Below, piece after piece: positions 45,283-58,011 of a stretch of 64,000 nt of DNA; within the stretch, counting starts at the first letter, position 1; every line of letters begins with the position of its first letter. Under the pieces are notes generated by a model. The model was given only the letters and a program-made list of their open reading frames with translations, did not search any database and was not told the origin of the DNA. The translations under genes and the position numbers were made by a program. The stretch comes from Zingiber officinale (taxonomy: Eukaryota > Streptophyta > Magnoliopsida > Zingiberales > Zingiberaceae), in the NCBI RefSeq assembly GCF_018446385.1, contig NC_055992.1:103372947-103436946 (forward strand), read 5' to 3'.

Positions 45283-46780
45283 GGCAATCTACAACAGAAA
45301 TTGCAGAAAATAAATAAACATCATATTCTAGTAATCATTTAATTAGGCCTTTAATTAAATGATGCTCCCACTGAATTCTATAATTCATGTGGAACAAGAT
45401 CCACATCATACTATGCCTTGATTTAGCTTTGGCTAAAACACCCAAGACTTAGTATGATCGGTAGGTAACTAATTACCAATTACATCTCTATGCAACTCTT
45501 ATTTATAGGATCAAGATCCGCATTTATATTAAAACTCGAGTTAGTTTTGGATAATACACCTAAGAGTTAATATAAACGTGATTTTGTCCTATCTACCAAC
45601 AATTAAAAAATGCCTATAGTTAAACTCGATCCAATTGAGTTAACTAGTTACTCGATCTAATTGAGTTCTACTCACCCATTCGTTGATAGGCGGGACCAAG
45701 ATTGTCCCTCCGCACCCTACCAAGATAGTATGCGTTGCTCTGCTTTGGCAAATTCAACAACAACATGCGATCGAGGTAGTGATGGGTATCACGGCATGGT
45801 AGGCATTTCGAGTTGATGCGATTGAGATCTAATCTAATCGTCGATGTATATCATATACTCGATTTAGATCTAATCTAATCGTTAGGGTGCATCATGTATG
45901 CGATTTAGATCTAATCTAATCATCGAGGCGCTAATTAATTACTATTCTAGCATGCATCACATATACACACACACAAGCAATTAATTAAATATTTTGTGAT
46001 TAGTCATGGCCCTATTACGATCTTCCCAAGCCAATGAGAAGATCGGATGGTCAACAGCTTCTCAAGCTCCTTCCTTTGACCACCTTGTATTGCTCGCGCC
46101 CTCCTCGTAATTCTGTCTCGAGTGGACCTTCCACCGCTCCATTTTGTACATTACAAAGGTGAAACTCGAGTTACATTCTAGTCTAAACTATTTATAACAG
46201 GAATATAAAAATAGGAAAGGCACGACGCGCAGGTTGCGTTTCATATACAACACGCACATCACAGAAAATGGCACGCAGACCATAATATGAATTACAACAC
46301 AAAATTTTCAATCTAATTGGATCTTTTGGGCCATGACCATCACAAAATAATACATAATTCTAAATTATGTAATTTCTATAAATTTTTGTAATTTTTTCTA
46401 CAATTTTTACAATTTTATGAGTAAAAAACTCCCGGCGGTCCCGTTTAGCGACTTTTGGACGCAATCGCGGAACGAAGCCCCTTGCGGGGTCAGGGGCAGC
46501 ACTCCTACCCGCGATATAACCATCGCGAGTGTTCCTAAGCGATCCTACAGCGCCTTAGTCTACTTTCCCAAAACGATTTGGGGCGAAACGTTACCGTTTT
46601 GGAAATATTTTCTTGGTAGTCGAAGCCTACAAGTGTCTAAACACTTGTGCTTCGCTTCTACGAGAAAAATACCCATAAAATCTTTAAAAATAATAAATTT
46701 ATAGAAATTCACAGATCTGTAATTTTCATAAAAATACAAATTAAAACATGTGTACGCTTCGCACGTGGCTCTGATACCAC
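45283..46780 (-). other. 5' untranslated region of the Copia element
   Basis: No gene. The primer site (TGGTATCAGAGC on the minus strand) lies at 46768-46779, next to the LTR. 45800-45930 has three copies of a word like GATTTAGATCTAATCTAATC. Small ORFs at 46417-46895 look like chance. Confidence 0.75.
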
Positions 46781-48602
46781 TGTTGGGTTTTTCGGGCTGC
46801 AAAAACCGTTTTTTGCGTTGCGGAAACCTCGAAATCCCCATGCCACTAGATCCGTGCGAAGTTTAAAATTTCATTTACATGTTTTCTACTCCTAGATCTA
46901 CACTAGATCTACAAAAGAAAAGAGGTTATCCTTGATGCGAAGCCCTTCGCGTAATCCCGCTCAGCCAAGGTTCGCCGGATCTCGAGAGTATCAAAGTAGA
47001 TACTCCTCTATGTGTGTCCACACAAGCAAGAGATGGAGAGAAACCACTAGGATGTGCTAGCACCCTTGATGGTATCGGCAAGGAGGAGGAGAGGGAGAGA
47101 GGTTGAGAGCTTGAGGAAGAAGAAGGAGGTTACTCACCAAATGAAAAGCTCCTAATTGAATTAAGTGGCCGACAACATTGAAAAGAAGGCTTTTAAACCT
47201 CCATGGGATACCAAGAGTCACAACTCTTGGTTTCCCTCATGGGGTGGCACACACATGTGTTAGCCTTGATGATGTGGCACATCATTATTGGCCCACTTAA
47301 TGGCAACTCACCAATGAGGTGGCAAATGGTCAAGTCAAACTTGACCCTTCATCTTCCTCTCAAGTCAAGTCAAACTTGACCACTTCTCTCCCATGGTTGA
47401 TCAAATCTAACCATTGGTTCAAGTCAATTTTAATTTAATGAATCTCTATTCATTGAATTAAATTAATTAAATGAGTCTAAGTCTAAATTAGACTCACTTA
47501 ACACATGAACCAAATTGAGTCCAACTCAATTAGCTCAATTTGGATTACTCTTAATCCAATTTGGTTCATCACATGAACCTAATCCTTTAGGTTCATCAAA
47601 TGAACCTAATCTCCATCTAATTACCCTTTATGTGTGACCCTATAGGTTCTTGTAATGTTGACAATGCTCCTAAACCCATTTAGAAGCATAAGAAATGAGC
47701 GGTATCTAGCAACACATCATTACTACCCAAGTTACAAGAATGTTGAGATCCAACATCACCTTGTGACTACTAATTGTGACTCCTCACAATATATGACATT
47801 GTCCTTCTATCCTAGACATCTAGATTGATCAATATGAGGCATAGACCGTGTCATCCTCTAATCAATCTAAATCTTGAACTCCAAGTAGACTCACTCAATC
47901 AAATGAGCTCAATATCTCATATTGACTCATTTGGGCATGGTCATGCACTTAGTGGTTTCACTCTATCAAGAATATCGATGTCACTCCCGTCATATAGGAG
48001 GGATAGATCCATCTACATCACTCACATCCTTCCGCATAATTTGTTACATACCCAGTAATCGCCTTTATAGTCCACCCAGTTACGGGTGACGTTTGACGAA
48101 GCCAAAGTACGTAACTCCTTATGTAGGGAACCATGGTGACTTTAGGTCCAAGGACTAATAGTCATACTAATAGCCACATGAGAAAGTATATGACACTCAT
48201 ATAACGATCCATGATACTTTCTCATGGCGGGTCATTCAGTATACATTCTCCAATGCATACCCATGTGTCAACTTGATATCTCCATATCCATGACTTGTGA
48301 GATCAAGTCATCGAGTTGACCTACATGCTAGTCTCGTCACATTGACATTGTCCCTGAATGTTAATACTTGACTAAGAATGATTAAGAGTAGTGTTCCTTA
48401 TATCATCTCACTATCGATTCAACCAATTGATTGATATAGGTAAGAACCTTTTACTCAAGGACGCTATTATACTTAGTTATTTGACACCAATACAAGTAAC
48501 TATAATAACCAAAAACAAATACCTTTATTTATATACAAGAATATGATACAACGAGTCCATACAACAATCATCAAATGATTGGCTCTAGAGCTCTAACTAA
48601 CA
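46781..48602 (-). repeat. 5' LTR of the minus-strand Copia element
   Basis: The LTR reads TGTTGGGTTTTTCGG to CTCTAACTAACA on the plus strand. It differs from the other LTR by scattered substitutions and a 10-base insertion near 46896 (ACACTAGATCT against ATA). Confidence 0.92.
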
Positions 48603-50585
48603 TGTATGACATTCCATCGACTTCTCACAATTTTCACTTATTTTTGTACCCTAAGAAATCATACCCGAGTTTTTTTTTTATTTCAATCTCGTCCAAAGGC
48701 AGTGTTCTTCATGGACCTGCCCTCTTTCAATAAAGGATAGAAATCCTATTTCTTTTTGTTGAACTACCCGAGCTTGTCTCTTGGTCAACATCATGGCGAT
48801 CAGACCTTCCTCCTCTTCCTGAACTAGGGAATTTTAAGCTGGACCCGACCTTCTTCTCCTACTCAAAGAAACTGGGAGGCATTCAATTCAAGATTCCCAA
48901 ATTGCTAAGTGAGGACCTCCTTTACTTGTTTGGATTAAGTCATGTTCGGGCAAAGTTCCCATGTTCCTTAGATAAGTCTTATCAACCCGTCCAGTAAGTT
49001 GGCACCAACTAAAGTCTTTTTTGTTTCATGTAGTGGATGCTTTCTTTGAGTCTATAGCTTTCCAGCATTTGTTACATGAGGACAAACTACTTCAGACAGA
49101 GCAACTGCTATTGGCTGAACAAGATCAGCAACCGATCGATCCTTTTGGGAGGGCATCCAGTAGCCAGGCAATAGAATCCAGTAAGACGGCCACGCCGAAA
49201 GAAGTGTTTGTCGACCCTCTCCTGACCTCTAAAGATTCTCCACCCGATGAGTTGGAGGTGCCTTTGAAGAGGAGGTGCAAGTGGAGCTGGCTCATCTCTG
49301 AGGGACAAGCATTCCCTCTCACCGTGCCTTCACCTCAACTCACACCCGTCTGGGAAAAGACTCTGACACAATCTTTCAAGCGAACTTTGCCCACTCGTCC
49401 TTCAGTGTCAACTCCCCTCTTGAGCAGTCCAATTCAAGAGGTCACCTCCCAATCGGTCGACTCTCCCAGTTGGTCTGCTTAACAACCTACCGCTATCCTA
49501 GTTACCCCTCTTGCCGAAGCTCCTTCAATCACAATTGGGATCGAGCTAAAGAGGCTTTACAATTTATCTGCTATCTACGATCGTTCGTCCACCTCAATAA
49601 TAGCCTCCCCATCATCTGACCCACCAATCAGCGACTGCATTTTATTGAGGGGCTCGTTTATAAAGAATTGGGAGGTGACTATGAATCGAATGACTGACTT
49701 TACACCAGCTGGGATGACGGATGAATATTCTTTTGATTTAACTATGATATTGTTTTCACCCTTTAGTTATTTTTTATTTTGAGCATTTTTGATGATGTTC
49801 ATTCTGCATCAATGAGCATTCAAAATGGGCATGTTATAAAATTCACAACTTTAGCCTAAGAAAATGAGACTTTGAAGAAACACCTAGCAGAGCTAGGCTC
49901 CATGTATATTCTTGCTCTGTCGCCACAAGAGCATCAAGTGCAACTGGAGTGACTGAGCTAACTAGAAAAGGAACTTCAAGAGGCGTAGGCGTCGAGGAAA
50001 GTTGAGGCAGAGCTGGCAGAAACATCAGAGGCCACCCTGAAAATTACAGAAGATAGGCTCCACTCAGAGATAGTTCACTGAGCAAACATAGTGGCTGAGC
50101 TGGATGGGAAGATATCAGAAGTCTAGTGTCTCTCCACTAAGCTAGAGGAAATGAGTACTACACATGCGGCGGAGTTGGCAATCCAAGTTCAATTAGTGTT
50201 CGAGCGACAGCAAATCCTAGACATCCAAAAGGCGGAGCTGGAGTCCCTCCGGGCAGACTTAGGGGCTGGCTAAACTACTTTGGTCACTTCGAAATCTGAA
50301 CTGGCGAGTGTCTCTTCTGAGCTGATAGTGGCTCGGGCAACAACCTATAAGGAGGGAGAGGACGAGGGATTTAAAGTAAGAAAGACATCCCTCCTCTAAT
50401 CACGTGACTTCGTTGTGCCCATTGTCGACTCCGTCAACAAAGATCTCCTCCATAGGGCTGATGGTGCAATGATATAGCTTAGGGAGGGGGACTACTTGGC
50501 ATTCAAACCTCCAACTCGTTTTCTCCACTGCCAAAGGCTAATCAAGGAATGCCTACCCGACTCATTTCTCATTCTAAAGTAATCT

Positions 50586-51209
50586 TCTTTAATTTCCTCT
50601 TGAATAGAGTTTATATAATTGAGCTTCCCGTCCATGTAACTAAAATGCTATTTTTGTTAATCTACCTATGAGTTACGCTTAGCTGTTTTACTGTTATTTG
50701 TTCTCGTGTGTTCAACTTCATGTCCTAAGTGACTCAGAAATCTTATCCCTTGTGACAAAACTTCTAATGTCTGACTAGGTCTTTAGCCGGTCGTGCATAT
50801 GTACCCATTTAGGTGTATGATAAAGATCGCTCGAACAAAAATAGAGTCTCCTTGAGACGTACAAAACTAAGTCTATCTAAGTATAAGATTAACTAGACTC
50901 TAGGGTTTGATCGACCTTAAGACCGATCAATTATTTGGTAAAATCCACTTAAGCGCTTGAGAAATAAAGTCTTAAAAATCTGTCTGGGCTTAGGACTGAT
51001 TAAGTTATAAATGCCTTGAGCATCAAACACTAAAAAAAGGTTCATCTTGATACTTGTGCTCACATTTTAGAGTGATGATTTACCCATCATATCCATTATA
51101 AATGTGTGTTCCTAATTGGTGACACGTGTTCACACACCTTATTCATCTGACATAACAACCAACACACAATTCTCCAAGTCTACGTTACTTCAACTTCTAA
51201 TTTAACGAC
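50586..51209. other. Spacer left of the Tat LTR, no gene seen
   Basis: AT-rich sequence with a few CTTGAGCG-like words. It is either flanking DNA or the remaining 5' part of the decayed Tat element. I see no primer site or LTR here. Confidence 0.4.
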
Positions 51210-51508
51210 TGATTCTATCTGAGTGCTGAGTCGATGGACACTGGGGACGTGGTGCTCCTGTTGACTGGTCGAAGACTCCAAAGACGTAGATCTCTTGCTA
51301 CCGAACATAGTGTCGAGCCGAGGAGGGGTTCCCCGGCGATGACCCTTCGACGCTCAAGTCAAATCTCCGGCAGAAAGAAAGAAAGAAGTAGAGTAAAAGC
51401 GAGAACTGTAGCTACAGTAGAGATGTAAGCATACCTCCGTCGAAGTCTGGGGATCCTTATATAGGGCTCCCCAGAGGTGTGTGAATGCTCCTCGAGGCGT
51501 GCGCGCTC
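51210..51508 (-). repeat. Tat-type 3' LTR, distal part, minus strand
   Basis: On the minus strand the LTR ends ATAGAATCA at 51210. Inside are GAGCACCACGTCCCCAGTG (compare GAGCGCCACGTCCCCAGCG at 1190) and TTGAGCGTCGAAGGGTCATC. It is cut at CGCTC by Sirevirus III and resumes at 62873. The complete LTR is about 820 bp. Confidence 0.75.
51504..51508. repeat. Target-site duplication CGCTC, left copy
   Basis: CGCTC stands before TGTTGATACAG at 51509 and again at 62873-62877 after CCCAACA. Confidence 0.85.
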
Positions 51509-53180
51509 TGTTGATACAGTCTGACCTGGATGTTGTTTTGCTGTTGACACTGATTTAAGTTTGTATCAGATATTTAACTCAGATTGATTACTAATCTAGG
51601 TTGACTTGGTTGACCTGATTGAGAAAGTCCTAACTGGGATGTTAGGCAGTTGGAAAGTCCTGGTGAGTGAAGCCAGGCAGATTGGAAATCTTGGTGAGTG
51701 AAGCCAGGTGAAAACCCTAGTGAGTGAAGCTAGGTGCAAGTCCTGGTGAGTGAAGCCAGGCAAGGGAAAATCCAGATGGATCAAGGGTGATCGGACATCT
51801 GGTGTTGAAAAGTCCAAGAAGGAAACTTGGCATGCGAAGTCAGAGAGGGCTCGGTAGCTCGTTCTCTAGGACCGATGAAGTCGGAGAGGGCTAGGGAGCT
51901 CGTTTCTGGACTAGGTCGAGAGGGCTCGACCGGAGTCAAGAAGGCTGGATCGGTCGGTAGACCGATCGGAAACTTGGACACTGATCGGTGCGACCGATCG
52001 GAATCGATCGATGGCTATCGATCGACATCGATCTGCACCGATCGAAATCGATCGAGTTCATCGTGATTTTACCGATCGGAGACCGATCAGGAGGCCGTAA
52101 GCGCTTGGGAAGAGCGACATTTGATCGGTCTCGGGACCGATCAGATTAGTGCTGATCGGTCCGCAGACCGATCGGAAGTCGGCGACATCGATCGGCGGAT
52201 ACCGATCGAGTTAGTTCTGATCGATCGATCAGCGATGATTCAGAAAGCGTGGATCGGTCTGCAGACCGACCCACGGTATTGTTTGTTTTGCATGTACTTT
52301 TTCTGATTGCCGTATTTGTTTTCACCCATCTGTTTTTAACCATCTGCTGTGAGTCTTTTTAGCTTGCAGGTTGCAGGTCACACTCTCATGGTTGAATTCA
52401 AATTAAGCTTCATTAAGAGAAGAAGACAAGTGCTCTTTACACTGTGATTTGCTGCAACAGATGCATTTGAGGCATCAACGTTCACTGACGAATCTGATTG
52501 CGATTGGGCTGCGCTCAGTTTGACCTCTACTTATTGGTTCGTATCCAGAGACGCCAGTGATTTCCATTGGCATGGGTTCAGAGAACCAGATGAGGAGGAG
52601 AGGTGATTGGCTACGCCTTGTTGGCAGCAGCGATTCTGCAGGCGGCAGTGATTCGAGCCAGTAAAGCAGAGAGACATAAGAAGGAAGAAGAGAGGTTCAG
52701 AAAGAAGAGAACTGGATTCTCTGTTTTCCAATCGATCAATCCTTTGAGAAAGCAAGTTGGTGAAGCTGTGAGCTCCTTGCTAAGAAGGTTGTTGTGTGCT
52801 CTCTGCTCTGTTTCTTCTCCACGTGACTGTAAGCTCATCTGATTATTCTTCTCAGCCACTGTAAGTCTTGTGCTTAATTCTATAATCAACTGAGACTCTG
52901 TTGAGAGGTTGCTCCACCGAGAAGGAGACATTTTTAGCCGGATTTTGTCCGGGGTGTGATCTACCGAAAGATCAAGGAGTCGTCCTCCTTACGGACACGC
53001 CAAGGAGTAGGGGCAAGTTATCCCCGAACCTTGTATATCCGTGTGTCTGCTGTGTGTGTCTTTCTTCCTCCGTTTTAGTTTTCTACTTCCACTGTGCTAA
53101 CAAGTTTTTCTTTAAGAAAGATTGTGTTTAAGTTTTCAAAGAGGCTATTCATCCCCCTCTAGCCATCTAAGATCCCAACA
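51509..53180 (+). repeat. 5' LTR of element III
   Basis: The LTR reads TGTTGATACAG to AAGATCCCAACA. It contains CCAGG/CTAGG tandem words at 51655-51760, GGTCGGTAGACCGATC-like palindromes at 51945-52275 and a C5 run before the 3' end. The small ORFs at 52603 and 52901 recur in the other LTR and are not genes. Confidence 0.93.
51945..52275. repeat. Palindrome array in the 5' LTR of element III
   Basis: Inverted repeats of the GATCGGTC..GACCGATC kind follow one another. Here several arms have become GATCGATC, so they are less regular than in the 3' LTR (61681-61962). Confidence 0.88.
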
Positions 53181-53182
53181 AG

Positions 53183-53194
53183 TGGTATCAGAGC
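53183..53194 (+). other. Primer-binding site of element III
   Basis: TGGTATCAGAGC, the standard Copia site complementary to initiator tRNA-Met, lies two bases after the LTR. Confidence 0.9.
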
Positions 53195-53239
53195 AAGGGA
53201 CTCTTTGATTCGGATTAACACCCAAAAGAGCAAACAAGG

Positions 53240-54871
53240 ATGGCTATGAAAGAAGGCTTTAGCACAAATCGACCACCCTACTTCGAAGGAGCAGATTTTC
53301 AATATTGGAAGGGCCGCATGGAGTATTACCTCAAGACCGACATTGCCATGTGGTTCTCAGTCAAGGAAGGTTTCACACCACCAAAGGATGAAGAAGGTAA
53401 GGAACTCGATTCGTCAAGGTGGTCTACCGAACAACTCCGCAAAGCACAAGCCGATGCCAAGGCTATGGTCACCTTGCAATGTGGAATCGCCAAGGACCAA
53501 CTCGTCAAGGTAGGTCTGTTCTCGAGTGCAAGAGACCTATGGAACAAACTCATCGAGCTCCAAGAAGGAACTCGAGATTCTCGGATTGCCAAGAGAGACC
53601 TATTCTTGAATCAGCTCCAAAATCTAACCATGAAGGACAATGAAACGGTAAGTGAACTTCATGGGAGATTCAAGGAGATCATCAACGGTCTACACTCTGT
53701 GGACGAACGAGTGGAGAATCACGATCTAGTAAGGTACGCTCTTAAATCTTTTCCGAGGAATGCCTTGTGGTCATCTATGGTAGATGCCTACAAGGTATCC
53801 AAGGATCTTTCCATTGTTAAACTAGATGAATTTTTCTGTGAGATGGAACTTCATGAGCTTGCTAACAAAGGTCAAAAAGAGAAGGGTATTGCTTTATTTG
53901 CAGGACCAAAGAGCAAGGATGGAAGAAGGAAGAAGGAAAAGAAGAAGGAAAAGGAGATTTCCTCATCCACCTCTTCCTCCGAATCCGATGATGAAAGTGG
54001 ATCATCATCAAGTGAGATGGCGAACTTCGTAAGAAGGATTATGAGAAGAAGCCGAAGATACAAAGGAAAAGGTAAAACTAATGATCAAAATTTTGATAAA
54101 TCTAATGTTATATGTTATGAGTGTAGCAAGAAAGGACACATTCGGAGCGAGTGTCTGAAATTAAAGAGGAAGGAGGAACGAGCCAAAAAGAAGGAGGAAA
54201 GAGTCAAGAAGAAGAAGGCTCTCAAGGCCACTTGGGATGAGTCCTCATCAAGCTCATCGGAGGAAGAAAAGAAGATGGAAAAGAGCACACGACAATTAGC
54301 ACTTATGGCAAGGGAGGTTTCGGACTCCGGAAGTGAGGGAGACTCGAGCGACGCTTCAACCTCGGCTTCATCATCGTCGGATGATGAAGAGGTAACCTCT
54401 TCTCATATAGAAAAGTGTTATAAGACTATCACTCACTTATCTACATTGCTTAAAAAGTCAAAAACAGAAAATAAATTGTTAAAAGAAGAAGTAAAAACCT
54501 TAAGGACCCTTAGGGAAGATGAGGTCGATGACCTACATCTAGAAGTCCTTGAGGATGAGAACAAGACTTTAAAGGGTGAGGTTGAGAAACTCAAGAAAAT
54601 GCTTGAGAAGTTCTCAACTAGCTCTAAGACTCTAGACATGATTCTAAATGGCCAAAGGGCAGTCTACAACAAGGCCGGGCTAGGGTATCAACCCAAGGAG
54701 TCGAGTTTCATTTCTCTAATGTCTAGAACTCAAAATAGTAGATCACATGTTTCTAGGGCTCATGGAACTAGGAAAGGTATGACCAAGGCATGGATTCCTA
54801 GGTCTTTCGTTGTAGAAGCATTAGGTCCCAAGATTTGGGTACCTAAAACCTCTATCTTCCGTGTCTTGTAG
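53240..54871 (+). CDS. Gag of Sirevirus III (543 aa)
   Basis: This is the structural capsid and nucleocapsid protein of the element. The N-terminal UBN2-type domain spans about residues 10-215 (FQYWKGRMEYYLKTD to KLDEFFCEMELHELA). A Lys/Ser-rich linker and one complete CCHC zinc knuckle follow (CYECSKKGHIRSEC, 292-305). Then come an acidic Ser-rich segment and a coiled coil (about 400-465), ending GLGYQPK and WVPKTSIFRVL. The long C-terminal extension is typical of Sireviruses. The frame closes with TAG at 54869-54871, and pol continues in the same frame. The ATG is 46 bp past the primer site. Confidence 0.92.
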   Translation: MAMKEGFSTNRPPYFEGADFQYWKGRMEYYLKTDIAMWFSVKEGFTPPKDEEGKELDSSRWSTEQLRKAQADAKAMVTLQCGIAKDQLVKVGLFSSARDLWNKLIELQEGTRDSRIAKRDLFLNQLQNLTMKDNETVSELHGRFKEIINGLHSVDERVENHDLVRYALKSFPRNALWSSMVDAYKVSKDLSIVKLDEFFCEMELHELANKGQKEKGIALFAGPKSKDGRRKKEKKKEKEISSSTSSSESDDESGSSSSEMANFVRRIMRRSRRYKGKGKTNDQNFDKSNVICYECSKKGHIRSECLKLKRKEERAKKKEERVKKKKALKATWDESSSSSSEEEKKMEKSTRQLALMAREVSDSGSEGDSSDASTSASSSSDDEEVTSSHIEKCYKTITHLSTLLKKSKTENKLLKEEVKTLRTLREDEVDDLHLEVLEDENKTLKGEVEKLKKMLEKFSTSSKTLDMILNGQRAVYNKAGLGYQPKESSFISLMSRTQNSRSHVSRAHGTRKGMTKAWIPRSFVVEALGPKIWVPKTSIFRVL

Positions 54872-57800
54872 GCATTGGTCGAGGGGGAGCATCTATCAAC
54901 TTGGTTTGTTGATAGTGGATGCTCCAAGCACATGACCGGGGACAAATCACTGTTTACAACCATTCAAAACAAAAGTAGAGGTAATGTGTCTTTTGGTAAT
55001 AATGGTAGCCTTAAGGTTGTAGGAGTTGGAGACATTCATATATCCGAATGTTTCCATATCAAGAATGTCCTTCTAGTCAAGGGGATGACTTTTAATCTCC
55101 TAAGTGTCAGTCAATTGTGTGATACGGGTTACACAATTGAATTTCATTCAAGTCAATGTTTGGTTAAACACATTGACACACTTGACACGGTACTAGTAGG
55201 CACAAGGGTTGATAATATTTATCAAGTATCGTTTAAAAGTGCTACTAATGCTTTGATTAAGTGTTTCATGTCGAAAGAAGAAGAGTCTTGGCTATGGCAT
55301 AGAAGGTTGGCACATGTAAACATGAAGAACATCCGGAAGTTGGCCAACCAAGGATTAGTGCGAGACTTACCCAGCATCAAGTACCACAAGACCAAACTAT
55401 GTGATGCATGTCAAAAGGGTAAGCAAACAAAAGTTGTTCATAAAGGTAAAAGCACTGTAAGTACATCTACTGCTTTAGATTTATTGCACATGGACCTATT
55501 TGATTGCAGTAGTGTAATATCATTGAATGGAAGTAGATATTGCTTGGTAATCGTTGATGATTTTACTAGATACACATGGACTTTCTTTTTGAAACATAAG
55601 GACCAAACTATAGATATTTTTATTTCCTTTTGTAGAAGAACTGAAAATGAAAAATCGACAACAATTAAAACCATTAGAAGTGATCATGGTGGGGAATTTC
55701 AAAATCATAGATTTTTAGAGTTTTGTCAAGAAAAGGGATATAGAGGCATGAGTTCTCTACTCCAAGGACCCCACAGCAAAATGGGGTTGTGGAGAGAAAG
55801 AACCGAGTCCTACAAGCCGCACGAAGCATGCTCAATGAGTACTCACTACCGAGCTACTTATGGGCTGAAGCTGTGAATACAGCTTGCTATGTGCAAAATC
55901 GAGTTTTAATACATAGGTTTTTAGGAAAGACTCCCCATGAACTTTGGTTTGGAAAACCGCCTACAATTAAACATCTTAGGGTGTTTGGTTGTAAGGTGTT
56001 TATCTTGAACACCAAGGATCATCTTGGGAAGTTCACGGCTAAGGCTGATCAAGGGATACTGGTCGGGTACTCTCTTACCAGCAAAGCCTATCGAGTCTAC
56101 AACAATAGGACTAAATTGATTGAAGAGTCCTCTGATGTAGCTTTTGAAGAAATCCCTAACTTAAATGATCAACCAAGGGATGTAGGAGAAATTCAATTTG
56201 AACTTAGAAATCTAAGTTTGAATGATCAAAATGAAGAACGAGTCGAAGTTGACTCTGATGTTGATGAGCAAAGGCAACAAAGAACTCAATCTGATCCTTT
56301 GCCTGATATTGAGTCCTTGCCTGTGCCGAGTGAGGCCACTCATGAGGCACCGCCAACACTAAGGCAGTCTAGGTTAGCCACTAGTCATCCCCAAGACCAA
56401 ATTGTGGGAGACATCCAACAAGGGGTTAGGACTAGGTCATTCTTTAGAAATGAGTCTAATGAAGTCGCATTGATTTCAGAGATTGAACCAAAAATAGTTG
56501 ATGAGGCATTGCACGATCCTGATTGGATCTTAGCTATGCAAGATGAGTTAGGTCAATTTGAAAGGAGCCAAGTGTGGGACTTAGTTCCTAGACCTAAGAA
56601 GACCACCATTATTGGAACTAAATGGGTCTTCAAAAATAAGTTAAATCAAAAGGGAGAAGTTGTAAGAAACAAGGCAAGACTTGTAGCCAAGGGCTATAGT
56701 CAAGTCGAAGGTCTCGATTATGATGAGACTTATGCTCCCGTGGCCCGATTAGAGTCCATTCGTTTGATGCTAGCTTTTGCTGCACATAGAGGTTTCAAGC
56801 TCTATCAAATGGACGTTAAATTAGCCTTCTTAAACGGATTCATCAAAGAAGAGGTCTATGTTGAACAACCACCGGGGTTTGTGAATACCGAAGTTCCAAA
56901 CCACGTGTACAAGCTCAAGAAAGCTCTTTATGGGCTTAAACAAGCACCTCGAGCATGGTACGAAAGGTTGTCAACTTACCTATTAGAAAAGGGCTTTGTA
57001 AGAGGCCAAATAGACCCAACACTATTTCTGCATAGAGATGGTGAAAACATTTTTGTAGCCCAAGTGTATGTCGATGACATAATTTGTGGCTCAAATAACA
57101 AGGGCTATTTGAATGAATTCATTTCTCACATGGAAAGTGAGTTTGAGATGAGTCTAGTAGGAGAGTTGACATTCTTCCTCGGACTTGAAATCAAACAAAC
57201 TCGAGATGGAATTTATGTCCATCAGACAAAATACACTCAAGAGATGCTTAGAAAATTCAATATGAGTGACTCTAAGGAAGTGTCCACTCCAATGGCGACA
57301 AACACTCGCCTTGACAATGATGAGAGTGGAAAACCAATTGATCTAACGCAATATAGAAGCATGATTGGTAGTCTTCTATATCTCACAGCTAGTCGACCAG
57401 ACATACTTTTTGCTGTGGGCATGTGCGCTAGATATCAAGTCTGTGCCAAGGAATCTCATTTAATTGCAGTTAAGAGAATATTGAGATACCTTAAGGGCAC
57501 AATTCGAGTAGGTCTATGGTACCCTCGTACAGAGTCTTTTGACTTGATAGGCTATACCGATTCTGATTATGCTGGGTGCAAATTGGATCGGAAAAGCACT
57601 AGTGGGGGTTGCCAATTCTTAGGTTCATCATTAGTTAGTTGGTCAAGTCGGAAGCAACATTGTGTTGCTCTCTCCATGACCGAGGCTGAATACATTGCCA
57701 TGGGAGAGAGTGTATCACAATTATTGTGGATGATTCACACTCTAGAAGATTATGGACTTTCGTATAAGGGAGTGCAAGTGTTGTGTGACAACATTAACAC

Positions 57801-58011
57801 AATAAACCTAACGAAAAATCCAGTCCATCATTCAAGGACCAAACACATTGAAGTGCGTCATCACTTCATTAGAGATCACGTAGCTAGGGGAGACATTGCA
57901 CTCACATATGTTGAGTCAAAGTCAAACTTAGCCGACATTTTCACAAAACCCCTTCCGGAAAATGAATTTAGTCATTTAAGGAGGGAATTGGGAATGTGTT
58001 TGGCTCAATAA
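54872..58011 (+). CDS. Pol of Sirevirus III, with one frameshift in integrase
   Basis: Pol supplies protease, integrase, reverse transcriptase and RNase H. It follows gag in frame without its own ATG. In order: protease [13 protein letters not shown] (from about 54902), GAG-pre-integrase [10 protein letters not shown] with CDACQKGK, and the integrase core with [16 protein letters not shown] and the VERKNR Glu. RT follows ([13 protein letters not shown], catalytic YVDDIICGS), then RNase H ([15 protein letters not shown]) ending MCLAQ. Near 55740-55750 the frame shifts inside the integrase core, so the second part (55789-58011, 740 aa) lies in another frame. Everything after the shift is intact. 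Confidence 0.9.

Larger units (their letters stand above)
39947..48602 (-). mobile_element. Copia element, minus strand, decayed coding region
   Basis: An 8.66-kb element with 1.8-kb LTRs, a perfect 5-bp duplication and a perfect TGGTATCAGAGC primer site next to the right LTR. The internal order gag, protease, integrase, reverse transcriptase, RNase H is that of Copia. RT wording (YVDDILLIGND) and RNase H resemble the Angela/Tork side of Copia; this lineage call is tentative. Several stops and frameshifts break the polyprotein. Confidence 0.9.
39600..50585 (+). pseudogene. Decayed copy of the Tat antisense gene, split by a Copia element
   Basis: Before the Copia insertion (to 39946) the frame reads PPPSFATFFKDQLKASSHF and continues as a domain like that of the antisense gene at 5411-7536. 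After the insertion (from 48603) broken frames continue the domain. 49021-49482 is a 153-aa Pro/Ser-rich piece corresponding to exon 2. 49860-50580 is a coiled coil (AELESLRADLGAG, SELASVSSELIVARA) with many stops, corresponding to exon 3. The order of parts is the same as in the first element. It is not functional. Confidence 0.6.

Noticed and set aside
52603..53131. ORFs in the LTR of element III (repeated at 62294-62822)
   Set aside because: They belong to LTR sequence, overlap on both strands and show no domain.
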